Below are positions 46,860 through 58,163 of a stretch of 64,000 bases of DNA, one piece after another. Position 1 is the first letter of the stretch; each line of letters opens with the position of its first letter. The stretch is from Ridgeia piscesae (Eukaryota; Annelida; Polychaeta; Sabellida; Siboglinidae). Under the pieces are notes generated by a model that saw nothing but the letters and a program-made list of their open reading frames with translations, was not told the origin of the DNA and did no database searches. Location of the stretch: the NCBI GenBank assembly GCA_025642075.2, contig JAODUO010000556.1, positions 2,501 through 66,500 on the forward strand, read 5' to 3'. The position numbers were made by a program, and so were the translations under genes.

Positions 46860-49800
46860 GTTTCCAAAATAAAATATAATATATAAAAATTATTACTTTT
46901 GTAGATTATTCAGGTTGCCAAAAGATAATGTTCAAACTTCGAAGACATACAACAATTACAGTAATCATAACAGATAAGTAAGTAAGTACAGATTAAGGAT
47001 AGTGTATTATTAAGAACAACGACAAATAGATCTTTTGATGTAGCACCAATTTTGGAGACGTAAACATGTAACAAACAAAGACACCTACATTGTTGGCAAA
47101 ATACAGTCCAGCAATTCAACAGAAAGTCAGTTGTTTCATCGTGTTTTTTGTAACATATTTTGTCTTCCGATTAAGAAGATGGATAGTATTATAATAATAA
47201 TTGATTTCTTACATAGCGCCCCATCCAAGTAATTGTTCTGGGGCGTTTTACAATGATTCTTCTTAACTGAGTTAAAATAATAATAAAAACAAATAAATAA
47301 AACACTAATACAATACTACTTTGATACGATATGCATATGCTAATAAAGACAATCATGTTCCCTTAAAATACCAACATAAACTGTCACACAACTATACAGT
47401 GTATTAAAAATATATACTAATAATAAATAAATAAATAAATAAATTAGTATAAATATGTGATTAATAAATAAAATAGTAAATATATGTGATAATTAAAATA
47501 ATAAATACCGACCTTGTTTCCTTCATTGCGGAGGGCGAGAGCAAGTTGTGTTGCTACTGTGCTCTTACCAACACCCCCCTTGCCTGACAGGATCACAATT
47601 ATGTGTTTGACACTTGATAAATTATCTGATTCTCCCATATCTGCAAACAGCAAATAACTGATGATTAAAACATTATCACCACAGTCAACGCTTTGTAAAA
47701 TGGATGTTTTGGCGGATGGGTAAAACCTGTCATGGCCCAACAAAACTGACACTCCAGACCAGTGATCAACACTTTGGCTATAACTTGGTGGTCAGTAGGA
47801 CCTTCAACTTCCAGAAGTCACTGATACCTGGCAAAGTTGGTGGTGCAAATATTAACATAATTACACTATTAGATGTTTCAAAAATACAAAGCTAATGTTA
47901 TGGTAGAAGCAGATTATTACTGTGTCAAAGGGCGCCAAGGTCAGTGGGCAACAGTCCCAAACAGTAGCACCATGAATCATGCACATTAGCAGATAAGACG
48001 ATCCGGGGACTGAGATCAGTAGTAAATGCTCTGGCTACCAGATGCAGAGCGTAACCATGGATGCAAGGATATCAATCAAGGCCATGTAAGGATCCTGATT
48101 ACAGTACTATATATAATAGCAGGTCTTCACTACTTTAAAATTGGACATATAAAACTGCCAATTAATAAAAGACTAAACCCGAGATAGTTTGGCCACATCA
48201 AAAGACACGGTTCCTTAGATAAAATAATCTTACAAGGCCAAGTTTAGGGAAAGAGAGGAAGGGAAAGACCATTGAGATGAATGGGAGACAGAGCAGCATA
48301 TCGTGGGTTCATTTGGGCAGCTACATCTCGCAGAGATATGCTGAAGTGAAGAAGAAAAGTAAACTATTACACTCTGTTACACTCAACACAACGTCAAGAT
48401 TAAATGTGACTATCTCTGGAAAAGTAACCCTACATTGGAAGTCCCAAATTTAAACTCAGTTGCAAGCAACTGATAAGTTTTACGTTGTACCATAATTATG
48501 TTAAACTTCTGGTACCATGCAGTATTAATTCTCCCATTTCTGAAGTACACATGTCACCATTATTTGCTAAACATCTGCCGTCTACGGGTCAGTACTTTGG
48601 ATGCTTCCCAGAGAAGTTGAAATGGTGCAGTATCACAGGTAGTGATGTCTGATTGAATAGGTCTGCCAAAGAAATAAACCGTAAACTGCTTTGAGCAGTC
48701 CCGGGGACTGGATATTGCGCTATATATGAACTTATCTTTATCTGCATTTATTTTTTTCAAAATCATCAGCCTGATAAAATATTTTATGGTCTCAGGCCTC
48801 TGGGTTGGCAGTAATTTTGAATGTTTCCCCAGACTACCCTCTCTATATTGGATCTACCCCTGAATCTGATGCAGGTACACTGCTTTGCAAGACAATGCTT
48901 CTAGTTAAAGTAGTTTTCAGAACTTTGCATCATTCTATTAACAAACAAGACTCTACGTATAGGACGTTTCACAGTGACGTCACATGCCGAGACACGTGGT
49001 CATAAACATAACTGGCGCGTCAGTACCAACCGGTGTAAGCGTAGCTGGCTGACATACTGCATTACTGGGCAAGATTCAGGGCATGTTGATAACGTAATTG
49101 TAATGGCTACTTGTAAATATTGCCGGCAAAAGTTAGATCCGGGATCATTTTGCCAGCCATCTTGCATAAAATACGGATCTGGCCACATGTCAACGCCATC
49201 ACCGTACTCTAGTTTCTTTTCATACCTATCTCTCCCGCTGACATCTAGAGAATTAACGTCAACGACTACTGGCTATGATGATACTACTGCATGATTGCAG
49301 CGTTACAGCCAGCCTTTGTTGTCTTGGCTGGTTGGTAGCACGGCATGTTTTGCCAACCAGTGCAATGCGCATGTGTGAAAGTGTCGCCACATGTTGGTAA
49401 ACATGAAACGTCCTATTGTCTAATTGTGGCTACAATGTTTTGTCAGCCTTTTGCAGAACAACATTGCCAAGATGACCTTACTATGGCACTGACTGATTGA
49501 GGGTGGTCACTGCTAGGCCAAAGGGTGCTTGTCATGCTCAGTAGTTATTTTACATCACAAACTGAGACAGGACTGACATTTAACACAAACTCCATGTCAT
49601 GGAATATACACAGTTCATTGATGAATAGAGAGTCAAGACAAATATACCACCTTGGCATGGGGAGCTGCCATGGTCCCTACCCCACTGCCAGATCTGGGTA
49701 TTGAAGCTGAACATTATTCTCATTAATCATGTGATTAATTAAGTCATTAATCCCCAGAGTCCAGGCCAGTAAACGGGTCGACGCCGTATGGGGAATCCAG

Positions 49801-50125
49801 GATGTTTTTATTAGGTAATCATTAAATAGATATGGCATGTTAGGCGGTTAGCCCCATGCCGAAATCGTTACCGCAAGCTGCCGTTCAGCCCGGTCCCAGG
49901 GGACGTCCCAGGTACACCATAGTCATACTCGAAGATAAACAAATTGGGCGATAAAAGGGGCAATGTGTAATTTTCATCAACTGGAACGTAATATTGAATA
50001 TTTCGAATTGGAACACTTCCTTTTGATGTATTGCTGAGGCTCAGTTTGTGTAATTAAACAATATTTGCATGGGGGAATAAATTATATTTGTTTTAGGAAA
50101 TCATCTTACCCATGGGCGCAGCCAT
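40224..50125 (-). CDS. NUBP2: Cytosolic Fe-S cluster assembly factor NUBP2
   Basis: Eight minus-strand exons: 50110-50125, 47513-47640, 46636-46724, 45621-45730, 44829-44983, 41672-41782, 40922-40991 and 40224-40372. All phases agree and give 275 residues, close to the usual NUBP2 length. It is a P-loop ATPase of the Mrp/NBP35 group: deviant Walker [11 protein letters not shown] near residue 25, [25 protein letters not shown], and the metal-binding CPHC before [15 protein letters not shown]. It lacks the N-terminal four-cysteine cluster of NUBP1, as expected for NUBP2. The NUBP1-NUBP2 complex is the cytosolic scaffold for Fe-S cluster assembly. The tiny first exon gives only MAAPM plus one base; I infer it from a strong donor and exact phase. 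The gene is tail-to-tail with ABCA and head-to-head with the MXRA7-like gene. Its introns are swollen by repeats. Confidence 0.93.
40523..40809. repeat. 287-bp dispersed repeat, copy 1 (NUBP2 last intron region)
   Basis: Same length as 45766-46052 with no indels seen and only scattered substitutions. Contains TAGATGTTTTCCTGTCTG and ACAATTAACAGCTTA near its ends. Confidence 0.92.
42128..44390. repeat. 30-bp minisatellite, about 75 copies, NUBP2 intron
   Basis: Unit contains GAACGAGAGGGAAAGAGACA followed by GGGGAATG. Units are nearly identical from about 42300 to 43300 and more diverged, with indels, from 43300 on. The plus strand is almost all purine. It lies in the intron between the exons at 44829-44983 and 41672-41782. 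Open frames up to 675 codons on both strands are artefacts of a stop-free unit divisible by three. Confidence 0.97.
45766..46052. repeat. 287-bp dispersed repeat, copy 2 (NUBP2 intron)
   Basis: Direct-orientation partner of 40523-40809, in a different intron of the same gene. No clear target duplication. Confidence 0.92.
46438..46565. repeat. Tandem repeat, about 33-bp unit, four copies
   Basis: Imperfect copies of a unit containing TGGAATTGGAATCGGACTGC and CTTTGAGTGGA. Confidence 0.88.
46828..46857. repeat. (AT)n microsatellite
   Basis: About 15 AT dinucleotides in a NUBP2 intron. Confidence 0.9.
48188..48349 (+). pseudogene. LINE reverse transcriptase C-terminal fragment
   Basis: Plus-strand translation starts [19 protein letters not shown], with two stops further on and then GKRGRERP. 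This is the usual C-terminal tail of endonuclease-type non-LTR elements. It is dead and lies in NUBP2 intron 1. Confidence 0.7.
48668..48745 (+). repeat. SINE 3' tail fragment
   Basis: Contains GGGGACTGGATATTGCGCTA followed by TATATGAACTTA, the same tail as near 18.5 and 28.5 kb. Confidence 0.6.
48959..49416. mobile_element. MITE-like element with 13-bp perfect terminal inverted repeats
   Basis: 48959-48971 (ATAGGACGTTTCA) is the exact reverse complement of 49404-49416. The 458-bp element has no convincing target duplication. An open frame at 48974-49294 covers much of it and includes [18 protein letters not shown], but I do not recognise a family. It lies in NUBP2 intron 1. Confidence 0.6.
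49420..50100. other. NUBP2 intron 1, no further feature seen
   Basis: Intronic sequence between the MITE-like element and the NUBP2 start exon. No coding sequence or repeat that I can support. Confidence 0.5.
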
Positions 50126-50796
50126 TTATAAGCAGAGGAGACGCGATGCCTATCACGTTGATTCTGAAACATCAAAATTGGACATTGGATTAATATTAGG
50201 GATAAACGGTCTGTCCTAATCAGTATGTGTCTCTTCTATGACGATAATATTTGGTAGGAGTGCTAGCGGGCCTATAAGTTAGAGTAGTTCAAAATATTTT
50301 GTTAACACCCCCGAGCCATCTAGGATTTGTATCTTTATTGGCAGGAATTAATTTAGTTTACAAATGTGTAAATCACTATTTATTGATCACTCTGGAGATG
50401 GAATACTGTGAGACATTTTTACATCAACGTGTTTTGTGGACTTCTAACAAGAAATTTACGTATTTTCTAAAATTCCCATGCAATATGACAAAACAAACAA
50501 GAATTAAAGCCACTGTATCAGCTAGAAGCGTTCGTTAATTCTGCTAATAACTGAAATTAAACCATATTAAATTTGTTTGCAACGTGCACATGAATAATCA
50601 TAATTACAAAATTGTCGGTATTCTTATTAATTCTAACGTAATCAAGAAACTGATGACATAAAACTATTACTGTTGGGCAATTTCTGTGGAAGTGTCGCCA
50701 CCTATCGACGAAATGTAAAGGTAAATAAAACGATGTTTTCGTAAGATTGGCGTACATAATCTTACCTGGAATTGCGTCTCCTCAAATCTATGCACT
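50126..50796. promoter_or_regulatory. Candidate shared promoter between NUBP2 and MXRA7-like gene
   Basis: Start codons of the two divergent genes are 671 bp apart. No TATA box placed for either gene is evident. Inference from gene orientation only; transcription starts were not located. Confidence 0.4.
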
Positions 50797-53700
50797 ATGA
50801 ATTTGGAAATTGTTTATATTCCAACGTCTTTGTGGTTAGCGTGTGCAAGTGTTATAACTGTGTTAGCGGTTATCTTCGGATATGTTTACACGCATACCAA
50901 AAGATCAAAACAGTCGACGGAAATCGTCACACCGTCAGCGTCGCCAGGAACGCCAAAGACAAAGTCAACAGGTGACAGTGACAGCATGAAGGAGACAGAC
51001 GAGGCGGTAGAAGACAGTACTACAGAAGACGGCTCCAAGGAACATTTCGAAACCGGGAAATGGCCAACAGGTACATTTTAGTTTTGATATGATCATTGTT
51101 TATATTTTGTGCGAATGTTCTTTCACAAAGAAAATTTTAAAGTGTACAAAAAATGACGTCAAAAACTGAAAATGACAGCTCGTCTTCGTAATTAAATGGG
51201 TCAAATGAAAACAACAGTCACACAGCTCAATTGTGCATGGTATGATTGATCAGCGTGGAAGAACGCTAAGATGATGATAATCTTCATGAAGGGAAATTTA
51301 TAAGAACTCAAGAATTACAGACCGATATGTCTACTGTCAAACATCTATAAAATACTCACGAAAGTACTAACAAAATGGATATAGTATAGAGATGACATTT
51401 GACAAAAACCAGGGACAAGAACAAGCTGGATTCAGAAGTAGGTACTCAACGACAGACCACATCCATATCGTAAACCAACTGAAGGAGAAGTGCAGAGAAT
51501 ATAATATCCCACTCTGCATCGCATTCGTCGACTATGAGAAAGCCTTCGAATCAGTGCAAAGTCAAACAGTACTGACCTCACTTCAAGAACAAGGGATAGA
51601 TTAAGAAGATGTGTACATCGAACTCCTGAAGGAAATCTACACAAACAGCTCGATGACAGTCCACCTACACAAACAAAGCAATGTTCAAGCAACAAGATCA
51701 ACATCAGGAGAGGAGTACGACAGTTCACAGCAACACTCGAAAGCATATTCTGACGACTGAATTTGGAAACCAGAGCCTTGAAGATAGACAGCGAATATCT
51801 TAGTCATTTTCACTTCGCCAACGAAGTTGGCGGAAGGAAACTATATTACCTTCCGACTTGACACTGACAGGAAGCGAATTCCACAGAGTTGGTGCAGCAA
51901 CCGAGAAAGCTCGGGTCCCAGCTTTCGTCTTAACCCGAGGGATGTAAAGTGTGTTACTACTGGTTGAGCGTAGCTCTCTGGAATTCCTTGCTGGAGTTAG
52001 CATTGAGTTTAGATATGTTGGTTGTTTAGATGCGAGTGCTTGATAGGATATTGTGCAAATCTTGAAAATAATGCGATAATGCACAGGGAGCCAGTGCGAT
52101 GATTTTAGAAGCGGCACCGAGCTAGAAAAACGAGGAGAATGCGTGAGCCACATGAGCTACAGCAAATGCTACAGCATTAGCTGATGAAAGTGAAAATCAG
52201 GGTCTGAAGATGAACAAGTCGAAGATAAAGGTGATCATTGGAAACGACACACCAATATATGTCAACAACACTCAAATCGAGAATGTTGTAAGCTACATCT
52301 TCCTGGGACAGAGACACAGCACCAGAGACAAAAACCAAGACAAGGAGATTCAAAGAAGAATCACGGCTGGATGGACAGCATTCGCCAAGCACCACGACAT
52401 CTTCAAGGGTAACATTGGAACATGCGTGAAGACCCCCTTAAAGAGACAAGTGTACAACTCATGCATACTTCCAGCAATGACACATGGTGCGGAAACCTGG
52501 GCACTCACCACCCAAGCAAAGAACAAGCTAGCAGCCGCACAAACAAAGATGGAAAGGAGTATGTTAAACATGTATATACCGGGACAGAAAAACAAATATC
52601 TGGGTAAGAGAAAAGACAAAAGTCACAGACGTGATTGAACAAGTCAGAAGACGGAAGTGGATCTGGGCAGGGCACGTCAGCAGGATGCGAGATAACCGAT
52701 GGACACTGCGTATCACCACTGGGAAACCCTACAAAAGGAAAAGACCTAGAGGTAGACTGGCGAGACGTTGGAGAGATGAACTAGACGACTACTGGAAGCG
52801 TACCATCTGGCAGAGGATAGCACAGGATAGGCAGACGTGGAAGCAGCATGCTGAGGCCTTCATCCAACACTATGGCTGCACAATGATCATGATTGATCAA
52901 TTATAATTAGTTGTTTTAACTACAATCATGTCTTGATTAAACACGTTGAGAAAAAAAAAGTCAAGAGGAGAATAATATTAAAAAAATTGGAAGTTTCAGG
53001 AATCGATAACAGAAAATGTTAATGCGAGTTAGTAATTTAGGATAGCCTACAATTTCTCAAAATATCAGCAGACCAGTTAACTTTAAAGCTTATTGATTTG
53101 CAACTATAGGTATATTTTCGCAAGTAATTAAATACCTCAGGTTGTCTCGGCTTCAAACAGACTCACCCAATTCAAGTTTATATATTAATCTTGTGAGACA
53201 CATATTAGTATCTTATAAGAGTTAAATGTCATTGAGATATCCACTTATAACATTTAATCAAGATTCCAAGCATGGTGGGTGGTACTGTGCCTGATGCTTC
53301 ACTTCAATCCATGACTAAGTACTGGTTCATAGATTATATTTATAGAACATAAATTTATATCAAGTTACAATGGTGAAATTTGTAATCACCAGATATTTTG
53401 CCAATCGTGAAACTTGCTCTGATATGTTGATTTTGAACTGATTCATTAAAACAATGATCTAATCAGTATATTTTTATTGCTGTTATTTTATATTATGTTG
53501 ACAACATAAGTATTGGGGGGTATGTCTGAACATAGAAATCGAATTACAACAACATTAATTAACATTAATGTTATGTAGATATAGACAGGTGATTTGTGTT
53601 ATTTGGTTAATTAAGTCACCAGAAGAAAACTGTCCAGCCAGGTAATTGCTGTCAAGAAATGTTCTGCTTAATTAACTGACACTAACATTGTCAGTTGCTA

Positions 53701-54705
53701 TGGTAACCAGTGTGGTATATTATAGGTACAATGAAAGGCTATGTAGTGTTAACACCTGTTTCCTGTAACTGGTCAGTGAGCTGCTAATTAACACTGGTGA
53801 CTACATGGTCAGTCATTAGCAGACCAGCTGTTTCCCTTGACACCTTATGTCTTATTATTAGATGGGTGTGGGGGAAGAGCAGGTGAAATGTAATTAGTGG
53901 GAGTCTCTTGGAGATCAATTCCATAATATTTAGCCAGCGTTGGTCTTCACAAAATCACGGAAACATGATAATTTGTAAGGTTCTGGTAAACATGTTCAAG
54001 AATGACATTGATAGGGAAAGTGTTATTTATAACAAGGCTCATTTAATATTTTGATATCATTTGCATGGGTAAATGGAAACATTAATTGGCTGTGCTTAAA
54101 GTAAAAAATGCTCATTGTGAGTAGTTTAAAATGTTTAAAACTTTTGATTGTTTAACACTGAAAATGCCATAAAGTATAGTATAATTAATATACTGTTATT
54201 ATTACTGGCTATCATTATCAGGCTTATTTGTAAAACATATTTTTAGCACAGGTGTATTTTTAATGGCCCGTACCCATGTACGTGGTGTATTCTATTTTGA
54301 GAACATTTACTTGCTTCTAACACTGCACTCATTTGACCAAATCTCCTGTTAAAACATCTGTAAGAATATAACATCATGATAATTAGTAATATCTTTCTGA
54401 GAAGTATCTCTGTCTGACTTAAAGTGCAACATGTTGTAGACGACGCAACGGGGGAGTGTCCGTCCAATGCAGTGCCCGACCCGCTGAGGTTCTGCGAACA
54501 CATCCAGAGTGAGGTGAAGAAGGCAGAACACAAGTATGCGGCGAAGAAGCTCCAGGAAGGAATGACGACACAACAGATCGCGGAGGAACGCTCCATACAG
54601 CAACAGCAGCTGGCGGCCATCTTTCAGATGATGGAGGAAGACTCGGATAAGTTTGGCATCGCGTCCATGGGGGACATGAAGGAGCAGATGAAACTGTACA
54701 TGTAG
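50797..54705 (+). CDS. MXRA7: MXRA7-like single-pass membrane protein
   Basis: Two exons, 50797-51070 and 54425-54705, join in phase (WPTV..QHVVDD) and give 184 residues. Residues about 9-31 form an N-terminal membrane anchor (SLWLACASVITVLAVIFGYV). A Ser/Thr/Glu-rich low-complexity linker follows. The C-terminal third has a charged coiled-coil-like stretch (EHKYAAKKLQEG, then EERSIQQQQLAAIFQMM), and the protein ends in MKEQMKLYM. The QQLAAIF..M block and its final lines match the conserved C-terminus of matrix-remodelling-associated protein 7 as I know it; function in this family is poorly defined. The intron holds a nested pair of dead LINEs. The stop codon lies at the start of a minisatellite. 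It could be a distant paralogue rather than a strict orthologue. Confidence 0.75.
51250..52910 (+). pseudogene. Non-LTR retrotransposon (endonuclease-type LINE), interrupted
   Basis: Plus-strand reverse transcriptase pieces. Near 51310: NYRPICLLSNIYKIL. At 51392-51604: GQEQAGFRSRYSTTDHIH and AFVDYEKAFESV (palm motif A). At about 51795 a degraded FADD box reads SHFHFANEV. After an insertion, sequence resumes at about 52150 with ELQQML, KMNKSKIKVI and the C-terminal WIWAGHVSRMRDNRW and RPRGRLARRWRDEL. Stops and at least two frameshifts make it dead. It lies in the MXRA7-like intron. Confidence 0.88.
51829..52150 (-). pseudogene. CR1-like LINE fragment nested in another LINE
   Basis: Minus-strand translation gives the reverse transcriptase C-terminus: LKSSHWLPVHYRIIFKI, then AFSVAAPTLWNSLPVSV. 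It splits the host LINE between its FADD-box region and its ELQQML block. The exact junctions are uncertain by about 20 bp. Confidence 0.85.
52911..54424. other. MXRA7-like intron, no further feature seen
   Basis: AT-rich intron sequence from the end of the LINE to the second exon. Confidence 0.5.
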
Positions 54706-55136
54706 GGGGTGAAGCTATAGGGGGCTTGTACATGATTGCCCTCGTGTGAATCTGTACGTGTATGGGAGTTGTACATAGTCTCGTATGAAGCTGTACATGT
54801 AGGGAACTTGTACATTGTCTAGTACGAAACTATACATGTAGGGGACTTGTACAATTGTCTCATATGAAGCTGTACATGTAGGGGACTTGCACAATGTCTC
54901 CTATGAAGCTGTACATGTAGGGGAATTGTACTGTTGTCTTGTATGAAGCTGTATGTGTAGGGGACTTGTATGTTATCTTGTATGAAGCTATACATGTAGG
55001 TGAATTGTACGTTGTCTTGTATGAAGCTGTACATGTAGGGGACTTGTATGTTATCTTGTTTGAAGCTGTACGTGTCGGGGATTTGTATATTGTCTCGTAT
55101 GAAGCTGTACATGTAGGGGACTTGTACATTGTCTCC
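54690..55136 (+). repeat. About 40-bp minisatellite starting at the MXRA7-like stop codon
   Basis: About eleven units containing TATGAAGCTGTACATGTAGG and then GGACTTGTACATTGTCT. The first unit is the end of the coding sequence itself (ATGAAACTGTACATGTAGG, with the stop TAG at 54703-54705). Confidence 0.93.
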
Positions 55137-55139
55137 TAG

Positions 55140-57100
55140 TTCATGTTATGGCAAATGTGTAATTCATGTTACATAATATTTGCTATTACGCACTCAGAGG
55201 ATATACATTATAGATGGGCCAGTGGTGAAATACATATTATTAAAATTATATACACATAAATCAATATTATACATATTATAAAAATATAATAAATTTATTG
55301 GTCATTAATCAAATTCAAGAAAATAAAACTATGATTGATTTTCTTGAGTTTGCTTAATGGTCAATAATTTATTTATATACACTAATGGTGAACTACATGT
55401 ATTATTAAAAAAAGATATCATTAATGTTATCAGAACTGGGGTATATGAAAATACAATGTTACGATCATATACAATAAAATACACGTGCCAATTAAAATAC
55501 AATTTCATCGATTAGCCAATCAAGGAACAATTTGAACTAGTGTGAGAGTACACACAAAAAACTGGTGCATTATGTTGGCACAAATTGATGTCATTCAACA
55601 TGGGGAATAGATCAGAGATTAAATGACATTAGTTTCATGTAGCGTTATAGTAGGTTATACATAAGTGTTTTTATGACCTCTGACTGGAGTGAAACTCCAC
55701 CACATCATAACAGGAACTGTCGTTGGATGTGTGCAGTGGTGCACCATAGACTTATCTGTGAATATGTTGTTACTGGAGGGCAAGATTCCTGCAGTCCACT
55801 GATGCTTATGCAGGTTAATTGTTACGGGTTTAGCCATAATTTGCATAGCACTAACTCAAATCTGGGGTCGATCAAAACATGACATTGAATGTAAGAGTGC
55901 ATGTCAGCTATGTCTATGTATGTGAAGAAACGCCGTCCTAATTACCAGGTTCAGTACATTCCAGTTACGTGTAAGTTCATCGTTAATTGGAATTTGTCGG
56001 TGAATGTTGCGTGTAGGAATTGTTTATGCACATGGTTGTGATTATCAGGTATGCATACTGCAATGTTGTTTACGTCCATATTAAGTATACTGTGTAGAGA
56101 TGAAAGAAAGTGTGTATAATTTTGTGTTAACTATATGTTAGAGGGAGGCTACCTGTTCCTACTTTGGCCCTATTGTTTCAGCAGTGGGAACCTGCCAGCT
56201 TCAAAGCAGTAAGTGTCAATTCTCAATAGGTATCTGTAGTGGCCATTTACAAATTGGCGAATGGTTTATTTACAATTTGGACATTTGCTGGGGATAACTT
56301 TCAAATTGAGTATGGTTTTAGGCTTACCGGTGTTAATACATAACTATACGAACAATGTACTATGTATACTGCCAGTAATATTTATTATATTTAATACAGT
56401 ATGTGTTGCAATCAGGCTGTTAGATTAGTATCAAGGTGTAGTTGCTAGAGTCATTAACAGTAATACAAATTATAAACAAGCAATTTATTGGATGTGTTTG
56501 GTTCAACATGTGGGATGACTAACAACCAATTATATTAGATGGTGGAACTAAAAACAGTAACAATGCAACGGGTTTAAAGACATTGCTTCCTAGGATGTAG
56601 ACTAGTTGTGAAAAAGGCTTTTTTATCTGTTGTGCCCTGGTTAAGCAAATATCCATGACATGGTGTATTTAGATTTTACATTTTGTTTATATTTATCTGT
56701 GCCATTGTGGCTAATTGTATGTTTCTATTTATTTATTTTCCCAGGGACAGTTTGCTTGTTCAAATTATAGCAAGGTAAAATATATGTATGTTTTGTGAGA
56801 CTCTAGGATGTACCATGTTTGGAATAGTCGTCTGATGCTTACATTGTGTTCTTTTTATTGCAATACTCAGCAAAATTATAATTTTCCAGTCTACTCATAC
56901 ACCATGACAGCCTCATCTATACAATATATTTACCACTATTTATTTTATATCTGTATTGTTTGTGTTTTTGTTATTAAACTCATGACTTATTGCAATTTGT
57001 TTCTTGTTACATGAAGTGTATGCACATTTTACATAATCTGTTGAAATATTAATATGTAAGTAAAGTAAAACCTAATTTATCCAAACACACCCATAAACAT
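55140..57100. other. Intergenic region, no gene seen
   Basis: AT-rich. A candidate AATAAA for the MXRA7-like gene lies near 55288. Nothing else supported. Confidence 0.5.
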
Positions 57101-57108
57101 TGGCATTA

Positions 57109-57243
57109 TTTGGCGCAACAGCACCTCAACTGTGGAATGAATTATCGGTGAACATTCATGCATCCGGGATATTATCTATGTTTAGAAAGGGTTTAAAGAC
57201 GTATCTTTTTATTAGACATTTCAATTCATTCAAATTGTTTTGA
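57109..57243 (+). pseudogene. LINE reverse transcriptase C-terminal fragment
   Basis: Translation includes FGATAPQLWNELSVNIHASG and FRKGLKTYLF followed by TGA. The pattern fits the last 45 residues of a CR1/jockey-type reverse transcriptase. Confidence 0.75.
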
Positions 57244-57299
57244 AATGACGGACATTGCTTTAGAATTTCTTTTTAGTGTCATACACGTTTTAATCAGTG

Positions 57300-57475
57300 T
57301 TTATGTTTTATATTAATTTATATAATTATTTACCTACACAGTTTTAGTAAAGGTTTTAATTTCATATTAATTTATATAATTTACGTACCAAATTTTAGTA
57401 CTATCTTAAAAGCAGTGTTTAATTTATTTTAAATAAATTTATATAATTTACATACAGAGGTTTACTAGTACATCT
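57300..57475. repeat. Degenerate tandem repeat, about 60-bp unit
   Basis: Three imperfect copies of a block containing ATTAATTTATATAATTTACG and TTTTAGTA. Confidence 0.65.
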
Positions 57476-57477
57476 TA

Positions 57478-57620
57478 AAACCCAACCAAAAAAAAAACCA
57501 AAAATTTTTTAATTTTTAAAATTTAAAATTTATATAAAAAAATTTTTTAAAAAAATTTTCCTTTTTTTTTATTAAATATTAACCAAAAAAAATTTAAGTT
57601 TCTTTTTTCAAATTTTTAGT
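57478..57620. other. Homopolymer-rich patch, possible assembly error
   Basis: Dense runs of A and T of 5-10 bases with few other bases, unlike the flanks. It looks like a continuation of the preceding tandem repeat with inflated homopolymers. Confidence 0.5.
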
Positions 57621-58063
57621 TTGTTTTTAAATACAAGTGAAGTGTCACTAATAACGGTCACACACTGAGTCTTGAGTGCTTGAAGTAACCATAGTAACAA
57701 TACTAATTTCCTGTATTTTACAGGAATAATTTTGGACTGAGGTCTTGTGACAGGCAAAATGAATTCAAGGGGCAGTTCTAAGAAAATTATCCAAGCTAGT
57801 AAACATGTTTTTGTAGCAGGGATACAAAAATTGTGTACTGGGCAGCCAAAGTAGGTCGGCTAGCTCAGTCACAGAGGCCCACCCAGTGACTGGGGACTAA
57901 CTTTCCAACGTAAAGATTACTTGTGCTATTTCATGAAGAGGTCTAGGAAACAATTGGGGGGATGAAAAGAGGATGGAGAAGAAGAAGTAAGAGGTCCTTC
58001 CCCATCATATAAAAAAACTAAGATATACAAATGTACCGGTAATTATTTGTATATGACATGTAT

Positions 58064-58069
58064 TTTATT
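58064..58069 (-). terminator. Candidate poly(A) signal of the EME1-like gene
   Basis: TTTATT on the plus strand, 95 bp after the EME1 stop codon on the minus strand. Confidence 0.45.
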
Positions 58070-58163
58070 CTACCATTCATATCATTATATATATAATTAT
58101 GTTCAATAAGGTTAGCAGCTGAGATGTCCAGTTATTGTCCGGTTTCCTTGTCTAGTGCTTCGG

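Noticed and set aside
57850..57910. tRNA-like sequence (GGCTAGCTCAGTCACAGAGG)
   Set aside because: An A-box-like head only; no cloverleaf or B box could be completed, so at most a SINE trace.
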